Shown: one piece after another, positions 9,127 through 18,800 of the stretch
How positions within the stretch are numbered: the first letter of the stretch is position 1
Layout: each line of letters begins with the position of its first letter
Assembly: GCA_963667715.1 (NCBI GenBank)
Contig: OY763926.1
Coordinates: forward strand, 3,596,001-3,660,000
Length of the DNA: 64,000 bases
Direction of reading: 5' to 3'
Origin: JAFGDI01 sp963667715
GTDB lineage: Bacteria > Planctomycetota > Phycisphaerae > Sedimentisphaerales > SM23-30
Program-made: the position numbers and the translations under genes
Notes under the pieces: model-generated
Database searches by the model: none
What the model saw: the letters and a program-made list of their open reading frames with translations, nothing else
What the model was told of the DNA's origin: nothing

Positions 9127-9155
9127 TTGACATATATCTTTGTAACATATAAATA
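9127..9155 (+). promoter_or_regulatory. sigma-70-like promoter for the URO-D/GH operon
   Basis: TTGACA at 9127-9132 and TAAATA at 9150-9155 with a 17-base spacer; a TATAAA two bases earlier is an alternative -10. It lies between the divergent AraC regulator and the plus-strand operon, about 60 bases before the start codon. Confidence 0.5.
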
Positions 9156-9213
9156 ACTCAAATACTAATGATCTTATGTACATAATAAATATCAATAAAA
9201 TAACGAGCTTATA

Positions 9214-10293
9214 ATGAATAAAAGAGATGTAATAAAAACCGTGCTTGACGGCAAACAGCCGCCCTATACCCCATGGTCATTCAAATTCACACATGAAGCC
9301 CAGGAACTATTAACAGAACACTATCAGACCAACGACATTGAAACTGCCGTCGGCAATCATATTGTTCGACTGGGTAGCGATATCGGATTCTTCGAGGAAA
9401 TAAAGAAAGATCATTTTCAGGACGTATTCTCTGTTGTTTGGGATCGCACCATTGATAAGGACATTGGCAATGTTGTTGGTCAGGTACTCCCTGAGCCTAC
9501 GCTGGAAAACTATACTTTCCCAGACCCGCTGGACAATCGCTTCTTCGACGGCATATCACAGAAGATCAATGCCGCTCCTGACAGATTCCGCCTCTTTGAA
9601 CTGGGTTTCTCGCTCTTTGAAAGAGCCTGGTCTATGCGAGGCATGGAGCAGCTCATGTTCGACTTTTACGACAGCCCGGACTTTGTACACGAGCTCTTCA
9701 CTAAGATCGCCGACTACAATATAGCCCAGGTCACCCATGCACTCAAGTATGACATTGACGCCGTATATTTTGGCGACGACTGGGGCCAGCAGCACGGCCT
9801 GCTCATGGGCCCGGTTATCTGGCATGATTTTATCTACCCGCAACTTAAAAGAATGTATAAAACCGTTAGAGATGCTGGCAAATATGTATTTATCCATTCC
9901 TGCGGCGATGTCGACGAACTCTTCGACGACCTGATCGACGCCGGACTCAACAGCTTCAACCCATTCCAGCCTGAAGTAATGGATGTATTTGAGCTGCTCG
10001 ATAACTATCGCGGCAAACTCGCTTTCCACGGAGGGCTATCAACTCAGCAAACCTTGCCTTTCGGCTCTGTTGACGATGTTCGTATGGCCTCTCAAAAACT
10101 TATCGATGCCGGCAGTAAAGGCGGCCTGATCTTCTCGCCTGCCCATTCTGTAGAAGGTGATGTACCACTGGAAAATATGCTCGCCTTTATCAATGCCGCT
10201 AAATCCCAGACAAACTATCAGCATCAGGATTTTATTCAACATTTTGAAAACAGCCTAAAACCATTTCGTCAGAAAACCACCCAGAAAGGATAG
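9214..10293 (+). CDS. uroporphyrinogen decarboxylase (URO-D) family protein
   Basis: A 359-residue TIM-barrel protein of the URO-D superfamily: GFSLFERAWSMRG, YFGDDWGQQHG, FIHSCGDVDELFDDLIDAGLN and the C-terminal GGLIFSPAHSVEGDVPLENM. The HxCG segment resembles the zinc-binding region of the MtaA/CmuA methyltransferase branch more than a heme-pathway decarboxylase. Planctomycetes carry many such paralogues beside sugar genes, and their substrates are mostly unknown. It is followed by a secreted glycoside hydrolase with only 3 bases between the genes, so the two form an operon facing away from the AraC/PocR regulator. A haem role is unlikely given the context. Confidence 0.85.
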   Translation: MNKRDVIKTVLDGKQPPYTPWSFKFTHEAQELLTEHYQTNDIETAVGNHIVRLGSDIGFFEEIKKDHFQDVFSVVWDRTIDKDIGNVVGQVLPEPTLENYTFPDPLDNRFFDGISQKINAAPDRFRLFELGFSLFERAWSMRGMEQLMFDFYDSPDFVHELFTKIADYNIAQVTHALKYDIDAVYFGDDWGQQHGLLMGPVIWHDFIYPQLKRMYKTVRDAGKYVFIHSCGDVDELFDDLIDAGLNSFNPFQPEVMDVFELLDNYRGKLAFHGGLSTQQTLPFGSVDDVRMASQKLIDAGSKGGLIFSPAHSVEGDVPLENMLAFINAAKSQTNYQHQDFIQHFENSLKPFRQKTTQKG

Positions 10294-10296
10294 TAT

Positions 10297-11814
10297 ATGA
10301 GGCTTCTTGCTTTTTTTAATGTAACGTTATTACTGATTACATCTGCCATTTGCACTGCTTCACCGCTTTCAGAGACTATAATACCAACCTCTGAGCAAAA
10401 CGGCCAACTTTGGCAATACACCCTCACAAAACCAGCCAACAATTGGCATACTACCAGCTACGATGATTCCAGCTGGCTCTCCGGCCGAGGCGGCTTCGGC
10501 TCGCTTGGGCTGCCAAACAGTGTTGTCAGATCTGTTTGGGAAGAAAAAGATATCTGGCTTAGACAGCACATAACTATCAAAAAGCTTCCTGACACCAATA
10601 AAGACCTGGCTTTCAGAATCCACCACGATGAGGATACTCAAATATACCTCAATGGAACCCTTATCGCCGACATAACTGGCTGGACCCAATGCTATAGCAC
10701 TATCGATATTGACGATAAATATTTCAAGCTCCTTAAAAAAGGTGACAATCTGCTCGCCGTCCATTGCCGACAGACAACCGGAGGCGAATATATCGACGTC
10801 GGACTCGAAGCTATCGACCGCTGGAAAGCCAACAAAGCCAAACAATGGTACTATAAACAGCCCTGGCCCTGCGGATTCAACTACGTACCCGCCAATGCCA
10901 TAAGCTACACTGAAATGTGGATGGAGTATAACTATAATCCTGACATTATCGACCGGGAAATGGCTATCGCCGAAAAAGACGGCTTTAACTGTGCACGGGT
11001 AGTACTGCCTTTTGTTGTATGGGAACACAACCCAGAAGACTTCAAAGCCAGACTCGAAAACTTTATCTCGATCTGCGACCGTCACCACGTAAAAGTCATG
11101 CCGGCACTATTTGACGATTGTGCTTTCGGAAGAATTGTCGACCCGGAATACGGCAAACAGCCAGATGTAGTTGACGGCTGGTACGCTAACGGCTGGACTC
11201 CCAGCCCAGGCCATAGCATTGTCAGAGACTCCAGCCAATGGCCGCGACTAAAGGCATATGTAACCGACATTTGCAGCTCCTTTGCTAATGACAAACGCAT
11301 TCTGTGCTGGGACGTATACAATGAGCCAACTAACGGAGGACTGGGAAATATTACCCTGCCCCTGCTGGAACTTGTCTTCAATTGGGCTCGCCAGCAACAG
11401 CCGATCCAGCCATTAACCGCTGGCATTTTCGATGAAAACATCCTGCTTAACGAGATAATTATCAGATACTCAGACATTATCAGCTTCCATTGCTATGGCT
11501 CGCAAGATGTCTTGCAAAACATGATAACAAAGCTTAAACAACACAACCGCCCACTCATCTGCACCGAATGGCTCAATCGCAATATGGGATCAAACGTAGC
11601 CCAATGCCTGCCGGTCTTTGCCAAAGAAGATACCGGCTGCCTGCACTGGGGGCTGGTGAACGGCAAAACCCAAACAGACCTGAACTGGGGCCATCGCCCT
11701 GGCCATCCCCTGCCACCGCTTTGGCAGCATGACATCTATCGCGAAAACCTTACGCCATATTCAAATAATGAGATAGAATTATTCAAAATGATCATAAAAG
11801 AGAAAATGAAATAA
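10297..11814 (+). CDS. secreted clan GH-A glycoside hydrolase with N-terminal beta-sandwich
   Basis: Signal peptide (about 1-22); a beta-sandwich of the GH2/jelly-roll type (about 25-175, with WLRQHITI, IYLNGTLI, GDNLLAVHCRQ); then a TIM barrel (about 185-500). The likely acid/base is the Glu in WDVYNEPTN (about 349) and the nucleophile the Glu in LICTEWLNR (about 425), as in clan GH-A families such as GH5. I cannot assign the family or the substrate. AAGGA precedes the ATG. The gene follows the URO-D gene almost without gap and would be controlled by the divergent AraC/PocR regulator. Confidence 0.85.
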   Translation: MRLLAFFNVTLLLITSAICTASPLSETIIPTSEQNGQLWQYTLTKPANNWHTTSYDDSSWLSGRGGFGSLGLPNSVVRSVWEEKDIWLRQHITIKKLPDTNKDLAFRIHHDEDTQIYLNGTLIADITGWTQCYSTIDIDDKYFKLLKKGDNLLAVHCRQTTGGEYIDVGLEAIDRWKANKAKQWYYKQPWPCGFNYVPANAISYTEMWMEYNYNPDIIDREMAIAEKDGFNCARVVLPFVVWEHNPEDFKARLENFISICDRHHVKVMPALFDDCAFGRIVDPEYGKQPDVVDGWYANGWTPSPGHSIVRDSSQWPRLKAYVTDICSSFANDKRILCWDVYNEPTNGGLGNITLPLLELVFNWARQQQPIQPLTAGIFDENILLNEIIIRYSDIISFHCYGSQDVLQNMITKLKQHNRPLICTEWLNRNMGSNVAQCLPVFAKEDTGCLHWGLVNGKTQTDLNWGHRPGHPLPPLWQHDIYRENLTPYSNNEIELFKMIIKEKMK

Positions 11815-11827
11815 CCATCTCTAATCA

Positions 11828-11876
11828 CCGGCCGCTGCCAGCTCTTTGTCTTATAGGCAAAGGGCCCGGCTGCCGG
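11828..11876 (+). terminator. possible hairpin after the glycoside hydrolase gene
   Basis: Nested inverted repeat: CCGGC with GCCGG outside, CTTTG with CAAAG inside. There is no T-run directly after it, so it may be an RNA-stabilising hairpin and not an intrinsic terminator. Confidence 0.35.
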
Positions 11877-11931
11877 AACTACAACATTTTCACACCAATA
11901 ACAAAAAAACACCATAAATCTCAAAAAATCA

Positions 11932-11959
11932 TTGACAAATCTCGACGAAAAACTATTAT
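11932..11959 (+). promoter_or_regulatory. promoter of the tRNA(CAT) gene
   Basis: TTGACA (11932-11937), a 16-base spacer and TATTAT (11954-11959), about 107 bases before the mature tRNA. Confidence 0.6.
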
Positions 11960-12066
11960 TTGTAGTTCTTGGAAGATTTATAATTATTCTTTCCTGCAAT
12001 CTCAGCCAAAAGCTGATGCAGTGATAAGCCATTATAAAACAAACAGTTGAGACAAGTTCTCAGCTT

Positions 12067-12140
12067 GGGCCTATAGCTCAGTTGGTTAGAGCATTCGACT
12101 CATAATCGAACGGTCCCTGGTTCGAGTCCAGGTGGGCCCA
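12067..12140 (+). tRNA. tRNA with CAT anticodon (Ile2 more likely than Met)
   Basis: A complete cloverleaf of 74 bases: acceptor GGGCCTA pairs with TGGGCCC, the D arm has GCTCAGTTGGTTAGAGC, the anticodon loop is CTCATAA, and the T arm has GGTTCGAGTCC. The discriminator is A and CCA is not encoded. CAT can mean elongator Met or the lysidine-modified Ile2. The C4-G69 and C5-G68 acceptor pairs and the CGACTCATAATCG anticodon arm resemble bacterial Ile2, so I lean that way. It is not initiator-type, since G1-C72 is paired. Confidence 0.9.
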
Positions 12141-12141
12141 T

Positions 12142-12184
12142 AAAAATAGCCTGTTTCTCTTATTGAGATACAGGCTATTTTTTA
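12142..12184 (+). terminator. intrinsic terminator of the tRNA gene
   Basis: AAAATAGCCTGT pairs with ACAGGCTATTTT around a short loop and is followed by T residues. It starts two bases after the tRNA. Confidence 0.85.
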
Positions 12185-12229
12185 TTTAATTATATATGCT
12201 CTACTGTAAGAGTCAGTCACATATCTTAA

Positions 12230-12913
12230 TCACTTCCTCCTTCTTGCAAGTTTACCTAAACCAGCTAAAAGCAGTAGTGCAGATGCTGGTTCCGGCACAA
12301 CTTCAAAGGTAAATGTCGCAATATCTGACTCTACCCCACCAGAAACCAGCTCTGAAGATGCCTGGAATTCAAGTTCATAAATACCTGCCGCCGTAAATCC
12401 CCAGCTAGAATGTGAGTGACTACCAACATTAACTAATACATTATCTTCAAAACTAACTCCATCTGCGGTGGTCATAAAGGTCATCATATTATCAAATGAA
12501 TCATTCTGCCATAGTACAAAATCTCCCCCCTCCGGCGAACTCACCACACGCAGCAGAGAAAAACTTATCACATCATTAACGTATGTTCCCAACTCTGCTT
12601 CACCAGAACCTATACCAAGAAAAGGCATGTCAACTGCCACACTTTTGCTTTGAGGCAACGCCCATATGCTGCCGTCAAAAGCATTCTCTGGCACAACAAT
12701 AACAACCTCATCCGCGGCAAACTCATATTCACTTTCATCTACTACACCATCAATAAAACCACCCTCATGCACGTGCAGATGAAGCTCTAACCCTTCTTCC
12801 CCAGACATACCTATATCTGAGTGGCCGCCGGAAAAATATACCGGAGAAGCAAATACCGCATTTGAAACCAATAAGACAACAGCAAATAGTATAGTAATTT
12901 TAATTCTTTTCAT
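12230..12913 (-). CDS. PEP-CTERM surface protein with HSH-type (choice-of-anchor M) domain
   Basis: Signal peptide (about 1-23), a central beta-rich domain rich in His near both ends (SGGHSD and LHLHVHEGG at the start, VGSHSHSSWGFTAAGIY near 170) and a C-terminal PEP-CTERM signal (VVPEPASALLLLAGL then RRRK) for exosortase processing. The HSHxxWGFxxxGxY motif is the hallmark of the TIGR03769-type repeat found in surface-anchored proteins that neighbour metal ABC transporters in Actinobacteria, where a substrate relay has been proposed. Binding of a divalent metal by the His cluster is plausible but inferred. The next gene upstream encodes the same domain, so this is a pair with different anchors. 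Confidence 0.8.
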   Translation of the reverse strand: MKRIKITILFAVVLLVSNAVFASPVYFSGGHSDIGMSGEEGLELHLHVHEGGFIDGVVDESEYEFAADEVVIVVPENAFDGSIWALPQSKSVAVDMPFLGIGSGEAELGTYVNDVISFSLLRVVSSPEGGDFVLWQNDSFDNMMTFMTTADGVSFEDNVLVNVGSHSHSSWGFTAAGIYELEFQASSELVSGGVESDIATFTFEVVPEPASALLLLAGLGKLARRRK

Positions 12914-13025
12914 TTTATAAATACCTTTCTCGTATTTTAATATTCTTAATTAATTCTAACTTTCTTACGACATTATTTGATTAGTAAAAAATAATAAGTT
13001 ACATTTTCTCTCTATTTAACAAGGA

Positions 13026-13991
13026 TCATTCACAGCCAGGATGAACACATTCAAGCCATTCCTGGGCCAGCATAGCCAGGTCATTTATATCGATCTGTCT
13101 TTCTTCAAGCTCCTGCTCTGGCTCTATTGGATATATCTCTGCAATTGCACAGGCCGAATCAACCAAACAATCTCTTTCTAACCAATGCTGAGCTAATAAT
13201 ACAAAGTCGTTAATGTCAACTTTACAGTCACCATTATAGGCATCGTTACCCAATGGCCAGATATCAGAATATAGCATTTCATCGCATTGACATACGGTGG
13301 AAACCTCAAATTCAACTTCATAGTAGCCCGGTTCACTGAACCCCCAGTTTACATGAGTATGACTGGTATCTGTCAGATAAAACACATCATCTCCGGTTAT
13401 ACCAGAGTCGAATGTTGACATATACACCTGAACAGGGCCTGTCTGCCACACAGAAAAATTACCATTTTCCGGACCTCTTACTTCTTTTAGCTTTACGCGT
13501 ATCCATTTAGCATCACGAATAGCTTTCTTACTGGCATCGTTAGGATTCCAGTTACAGAGCTTATAACTATTGGACAACTGGGCGGCAAACCCTAATGGCA
13601 ATGAATTATTATAAGCATTTTGAGGTAAAACCCATAAGTCGTCGCCAGCTCCTGAACCAGTAAATTCAAATCCTGACGGTATGTTTGCGATATGACAACC
13701 TTGGTTACCATATAACAGACCATCTGCCAATTCTATACGTTCACCTACCGCCGGACTGCCCGGACTATCGTGAGATAGATGAAAATCCCAGCCTGAAGCA
13801 GTATATGAAACCTCAATATCAGTATGATAATTATCTACTATCACAAATTCATTTGGGTCATAGCCCGTTTCAGCCCCTGAACCCTGCATATAAAAATGCA
13901 AAATCATATCCTGACTCATCATACTGCAAAGTGAACCTGCATAACAGGACACTGAAGTAATAGCCATAAATAGCAACATTAAATACTTCAC
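13026..13991 (-). CDS. HSH-type (choice-of-anchor M) domain protein with dockerin-like C-terminus
   Basis: Signal peptide (about 1-19), the same domain as the neighbouring PEP-CTERM protein (VVDNYHTDIEV-like start, LTDTSHTHVNWGFSEPGYY near 215), then a C-terminal dockerin-like module with two Asp/Asn-rich loops (NGDCKVDINDFVLLAQHWL and QIDINDLAMLAQEWL). Instead of PEP-CTERM sorting, this copy would attach through the dockerin-like element. GTG start at 13991, with AAAGGG about 9 bases upstream. It lies about 110 bases ahead of the PEP-CTERM member. The two probably bind the same ligand at different places on the cell surface. Confidence 0.8.
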   Translation of the reverse strand: MKYLMLLFMAITSVSCYAGSLCSMMSQDMILHFYMQGSGAETGYDPNEFVIVDNYHTDIEVSYTASGWDFHLSHDSPGSPAVGERIELADGLLYGNQGCHIANIPSGFEFTGSGAGDDLWVLPQNAYNNSLPLGFAAQLSNSYKLCNWNPNDASKKAIRDAKWIRVKLKEVRGPENGNFSVWQTGPVQVYMSTFDSGITGDDVFYLTDTSHTHVNWGFSEPGYYEVEFEVSTVCQCDEMLYSDIWPLGNDAYNGDCKVDINDFVLLAQHWLERDCLVDSACAIAEIYPIEPEQELEERQIDINDLAMLAQEWLECVHPGCE

Positions 13992-14014
13992 CTTAATATA
14001 CCCTTTCTAAGATA

Positions 14015-14701
14015 CTAATCTTTTGGTTTTGCAAAATCATAATAATTATCTGTCCATTCCTTAATTATCCCTTTATCAACCATATCTACATGACTGTCTG
14101 CATAAAGGAACAATGTACCGGTCTTGAACCTGTCCACCTGAATATCTTTTTGAAGTGTATCCCAGGGAACATTCGGTGCAGGCTGAAACCATAGCCGGGA
14201 ATGAGTATGATCTGAAGTAATACTAGCAGATAGATCATTTGCACCGATAAATGTTGTTATCGTCTCTGTAGGCCTTTTCAATCTATCCTTATTTCGATAA
14301 GACTTACCAACCATACGGCCAAATGGATCTGTATTACCAACAGCAATATATTCGTTTAAAACATAACTGCTGACTTTATTCTCCAATCGCTCTTGACGTT
14401 TGGGGTCAGCTGGACAAATACGAACCTCATCAACATCTGCTATATATTTTGAAAGAGTAAACACCCAGGACTTTGCCTCCGGATCTACTGCTCCATGACT
14501 TGTCTCTGGAAAATACCCTCTGTTATCGGCAGCATACATCTCTAATGCTATTCCAATCTGTCGCATATTATTTGCTGACACTACTCGTTTTGCCTGAAGC
14601 TTAGCATTCGCCAGCCCAGGCATAAGAATACTTACCAGTAATGTTATTATCGTTATAACTACCAGCAATTCAATTAATGTAAAGCCGTGTTTCTTATTCA
14701 T
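14015..14701 (-). CDS. type II secretion-like pseudopilin (prepilin)
   Basis: Starts MNKKHGFTLIELLVVI: a prepilin peptidase site (G|F) followed by the hydrophobic helix with Glu at position 5 of the mature chain. The remainder (about 200 residues) contains NNMRQIGIALEMYAADNRGYFP, typical of the planctomycete/verrucomicrobial 'H-X9-DG' type pseudopilins, and FLYADSHVDMVDKG near the C-terminus. These genomes hold dozens of such proteins of unknown role. Here it lies between two HSH-domain genes and a His/Cys-rich peptide gene, with 23 bases to the next gene. AGGA precedes the ATG. Confidence 0.85.
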   Translation of the reverse strand: MNKKHGFTLIELLVVITIITLLVSILMPGLANAKLQAKRVVSANNMRQIGIALEMYAADNRGYFPETSHGAVDPEAKSWVFTLSKYIADVDEVRICPADPKRQERLENKVSSYVLNEYIAVGNTDPFGRMVGKSYRNKDRLKRPTETITTFIGANDLSASITSDHTHSRLWFQPAPNVPWDTLQKDIQVDRFKTGTLFLYADSHVDMVDKGIIKEWTDNYYDFAKPKD

Positions 14702-14933
14702 AACAGTAATCCTGTCCTTAGTTCTTAACTTTTTCAGTATTACTCCAACGGCATATATACGCAGAAATAGCGTTTAGGTTATCGGCAAAGCCAACAACCA
14801 ATTTTATACACTACACAATTAGCCCTGCTTTCTCATTACATACAATACATCTGTAAATGAAAAATAACTAAACAAGCGTAATGCTAATCTATGCTTTTCT
14901 CGAGTGAATACTAAATTAACGCGCACGGTCAAA

Positions 14934-14949
14934 GCTATGGTTCCATAGC
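14934..14949. promoter_or_regulatory. 7-bp inverted repeat, possible operator
   Basis: GCTATGG-TT-CCATAGC in the spacer between the His/Cys-rich peptide gene and the pseudopilin. A second dyad-like patch (AACAAATGTTATCCTTTGTG) follows within 20 bases. The position suits a regulator site or a processing hairpin; no known box is matched. Confidence 0.35.
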
Positions 14950-15021
14950 AAATAACAAATGTTATCCTTTGTGCAATAAACCATGCATTCAACTAATGCG
15001 AAATATAAGAGAAAATGTAAC

Positions 15022-15327
15022 TTATAAAAAATGAGAATAAGGAGGAGACCTGGAATTACAGGTTAGCAAGATAGGATTAATGTACAATACTTCATAGTCA
15101 GAAATAATTCCAACATAGTGATCTGTAAACGTTACGGGAACAATAGGATTAAATACAGCTGTTCCCGTATGATGCAGAAAATGCTGACAGACAGGACAAT
15201 TATCAGGGTCATGGTGACTATTACTGTCGCTATCACTGTTACTATGACTTACATGCCCACATACCGAACCAGAACAAGGTAGATGCCAATAGTACAAAGC
15301 ATTTACCGAAGCCATGGTAAATACCAA
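15022..15327 (-). CDS. small His/Cys-rich protein, probably frameshifted at its N-terminus
   Basis: About 100 residues with a His/Ser/Asp-rich stretch (HSNSDSDSNSHHDPDNC) leading into CPVCQHFLHH, a likely metal site. The frame itself has only a TTG (15327) or ATG (15315) start and a truncated signal peptide. In another frame, an ATG at 15367 begins MTKTLNK; removing one base in the GG at about 15346-15347 joins it to YYFITVLVFTMASVNA, giving a perfect signal peptide. So either one base has been gained or there is a sequence error. A promoter with consensus elements lies about 155 bases upstream. As first gene of the HSH-domain unit it fits a metal-handling role (inference). Confidence 0.55.
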   Translation of the reverse strand: MVFTMASVNALYYWHLPCSGSVCGHVSHSNSDSDSNSHHDPDNCPVCQHFLHHTGTAVFNPIVPVTFTDHYVGIISDYEVLYINPILLTCNSRSPPYSHFL

Positions 15328-15480
15328 TACCGTTATGAAATAATACCTTGTTCAGTGTTTTTGTCATAAATCCACTTAGAACATCCGTTAAAGCCAAACA
15401 ATACTTCATCAACCCCTTAATAATATTACAACTATGCGCAAATATTGTTTAAAAGGCTAAACTTTTTCTCACATGCTGTT

Positions 15481-15509
15481 ATTATAGCAAAACAAAAAAT
15501 AAGATTCAA
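15481..15509 (-). promoter_or_regulatory. sigma-70 promoter of the HSH-domain unit
   Basis: On the minus strand TTGAAT (15504-15509), a 17-base spacer and a perfect TATAAT (15481-15486), reading towards the His/Cys-rich peptide, pseudopilin and HSH-domain genes. Confidence 0.65.
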
Positions 15510-15606
15510 CATACAATAATCTTTCATACAAACGATAAATACCTGACAGCCTATTACACTTCCCCAAACTTATTAAAAGACTGGACTTAAAGCTTATTGA
15601 ATAAAA

Positions 15607-15640
15607 AAAGTCTGGCCGACTCCCAGTTCGGACAGACTTT
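15607..15640 (-). terminator. hairpin with T-run, minus strand
   Basis: AAAGTCTG pairs with CAGACTTT, and on the minus strand the stem runs into seven T residues. It could be a backup terminator for the GH51 gene. A separate hairpin AATCACCC/GGGTGATT followed by T residues at 15733-15755 points the other way, but I see no plus-strand gene for it to end. Confidence 0.6.
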
Positions 15641-15783
15641 AAATAATATATCTACGGCACATTCAGCATACGCCAAAACCGCTATTATATTTAACCTCCA
15701 CTATAAATGATACTCTTTACGCTTAAGTTTTCAATCACCCTGGAGGGTGATTTTTAACAATTCGGCCATAGATATCATAAAAA

Positions 15784-15820
15784 ATAGCCGGCACAACGTT
15801 ATATTCGCTGTGCCGGCTAT
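15784..15820 (-). terminator. intrinsic terminator of the GH51 gene
   Basis: Perfect 12-bp stem ATAGCCGGCACA/TGTGCCGGCTAT, followed on the minus strand by T residues, about 60 bases after the GH51 stop codon. Confidence 0.85.
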
Positions 15821-15881
15821 AAGAAAGAATGAAAAAATATTATTTCATACGGAAAAACAAACCCGAAGGGCTATTCGCCCC

Positions 15882-18800
15882 TCACTGCTTCCTGACCGTT
15901 ATTACTCCAACAGAATATCCCGGCATCTCAAAATGGATAAACTGCCCATCTACACCAATAACCCTGGCCTCAACGTGAACATTATCCTTATCTGCCAGGC
16001 TGTTCGCAGCACTGGTAGACCCAGGAGCAACATACTCCATATAACACTGCCCCGGCAAAAAGCCGCTATCCAGCTCAAAGCTCACAGACTTATCTTCTGC
16101 ATCTGGGTTCACGATCTTCAAATACACCGTCTCGCCATCTTCGCTTAGCGTTGCAACCGTGTTAAGATTGTTATCGCCGACTGTCAACTCCAATCGATTC
16201 GGTGCATAATGATCCCACCACAACTTCATAACTATATAGTTTGGTGCCACAAAGTAGCCGGTATGGTCAAAGTTGATAAATGCATTATTCCAATCCGAAG
16301 CCGAGACATGCCTCAAGAACAATGCCGGGCCTCCCAGCCTGAAGTGTTCACCCTGACGTTCAAACACATTCAACAAACCGCCGCAGTACATTCCTGTACG
16401 CCAGTCAATACTCTGAGCATTCCACTCTGACATATATATCTTAAGGTCAGGGTTTGCTGAATTATCTATCAGATTACCCAGATCAACCAAGAAGTTCTCA
16501 TATGTCACTGTCCCACTCTTAAAATTCGATGGACTTTCATACCAGTGTACACTTATATAGTCAACATAAGCCGCACATGTATTTACAATCGTAGTATTCC
16601 AACCCGAAACGGTAGGCGAACCGCCGCCACATGCTATCAGCTTGATCGGGAAATTCAGCTCCTCGGCCTTGGCTCGCAATGCGATCGCATAATCCACCGC
16701 CAGGTTAGCATAAGCCGTATCGCCAGCCACCCAGGTCTCATTATCTATCTCCCAATATTCCACATTATACGGCTCTGGATGACCATTTGCGGCACGAACA
16801 GCACCCCATTCGGTACTAACATCACCGTTACAATATTCCATCCAATCCAAGGCATCCTGCATATATTCTTCCGCAGACAGCTTATAAGGTATACTCACCC
16901 CGCAGGTAATATCCAAAATACCACAATTAATCACCAGCAGCGGCTCAATATCGTTAGCCTCACACATACGCAAAAACTCATCGGTACCATAAGTATTGCT
17001 ATCCTGATCTTCCCATAGATATATTGCATACTTATGCCTGTCTACCTGCTCACCAATACCATCTTTCCAGAAATATGCAGATGCATAACAGCCGCCCGGC
17101 CAGCGAATGATCGGTGCCCGAAGCCCTTGTACCGCCTCCAGCAGATCCGGCCTATAGCCGCCAGTATCTATCGCATCCTGCCCCATCATACTTACCTGAT
17201 CAACCAGCAGAGAGCCAGCTCCATTAAGGTTAATACGCATATATCCATTATCCGTCGCAACTGACGGAGTTATCTCAAAACTATATTCTGACCATTCACT
17301 ACCCGGGGCACCAAGCTGAGCTTCTCCGATAACCGACAGACCATCGTCCAACAACTCAACCTTGACACCTGCCGGCACACTGCCCTTAAGCCAGAGCGAG
17401 CCAGAATACTGCTGCGATATAAACTTCATATCACCCTGTATCAGACCACTGTTACCTGCTTGCGAGTCAACCGATACACAGTAATCATCGTTAAGACTAT
17501 CCGACGAATTCCATACCGCACTTGCTCCACCATACATACTCCAGAAATCTGCTATATTTGCCGTATAAGGCAACGCCGGCAACCCACTAAACAGTGTCGA
17601 CGAATCACTCAGATCTGTTACTGTTATATTCCTGTATCTGGCCTGTGTGGACCAGGTACCAACTCCCAGGTATCCTGTCGCATGCACACTGGCATCAGTA
17701 ATATCAAACACCTGATCTTCATCTATCCAAACGGAAATATTATCTCCTTCACAGCGTATCCGCAATGTGTACCATTGCCCGCTATTGATAGATCCGTCCT
17801 GAGTAGCAATATTTGACCGAGAACCATTTACAGCCTTTTCAACTGCATGCATCGTATTGCCCCAGCCACCCAGATTCAGCCAGTAATAATCATAATCATC
17901 CGAACGAAACTCTATCAAAAAGCCTTCAGAACCACCATCTTTCATCGCTTCCATTACAACTTCATAATCACTCCAGCCCTGAGCGCCAAAGTTTAGGATT
18001 ACATTAGTAGAACCGCTCGACTGTACCAGCTCATTTCCATTCTCAACTGACCACACGCCGCTGCCGCTGCCATTATTCATCTCAAAACTGCGATTCCAAA
18101 CCATCTCACCCCATAGACCGCCATTAGCAGAATGGTAAATATGCTCATAAAACTGACCATACACAAACGGATCTACAGTATTAACAACATTGGCAGTATC
18201 AACATAAAACGGACTATCACTATCCTGGAACGACCTGCCATAAACTTCATCATCATACACCAGCGTACTATCAAGCCAGTCACCGGCAAAACCATCCATC
18301 GCAAACGGCTTTTCCGCTGCCATCCACAATGACGCCAGTAGCGCAAAGTCCTTCAGATTGATCAGACAGTCAAAATTATAATCCGACGACAAATACCCCC
18401 ATACTCCACATGAATCATCATAAACAGAAACCTTTACATCAGGCACACTCTTACCGTCAAAATCGCTATCGGCACTGCTAACCGTATGACTCACAATTTC
18501 ATACTCGCCAAAAGTATAACCACTATCAGCTATAGCCAGATCAATATCAACCGGCATAGCCCAGTTTCCAGCATCAAAAACAACCGTCACTGGCTGACCG
18601 TTTCCATTACCGCCGTCAAGCCCTACCGGCACATCCACTATTACCGATACTTCAGTTGTCGGCTCTTTACTCAAAACTATACTGTACGAATCTACATATG
18701 TAGTGTCGGTCTTATATAAAAATGTCCGGCCATCTGTCTCACTAATACTCACCGGACAATACATCAGCCAGTCACTCTCAGCAACAACAGTATCGCTAAA

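Noticed and set aside
14700..15021. Zur or Fur box between the pseudopilin and the His/Cys-rich peptide genes
   Set aside because: A dyad and an AACAAATGTTAT-like patch exist but neither fits a known consensus well enough; kept only as an unspecified inverted repeat.
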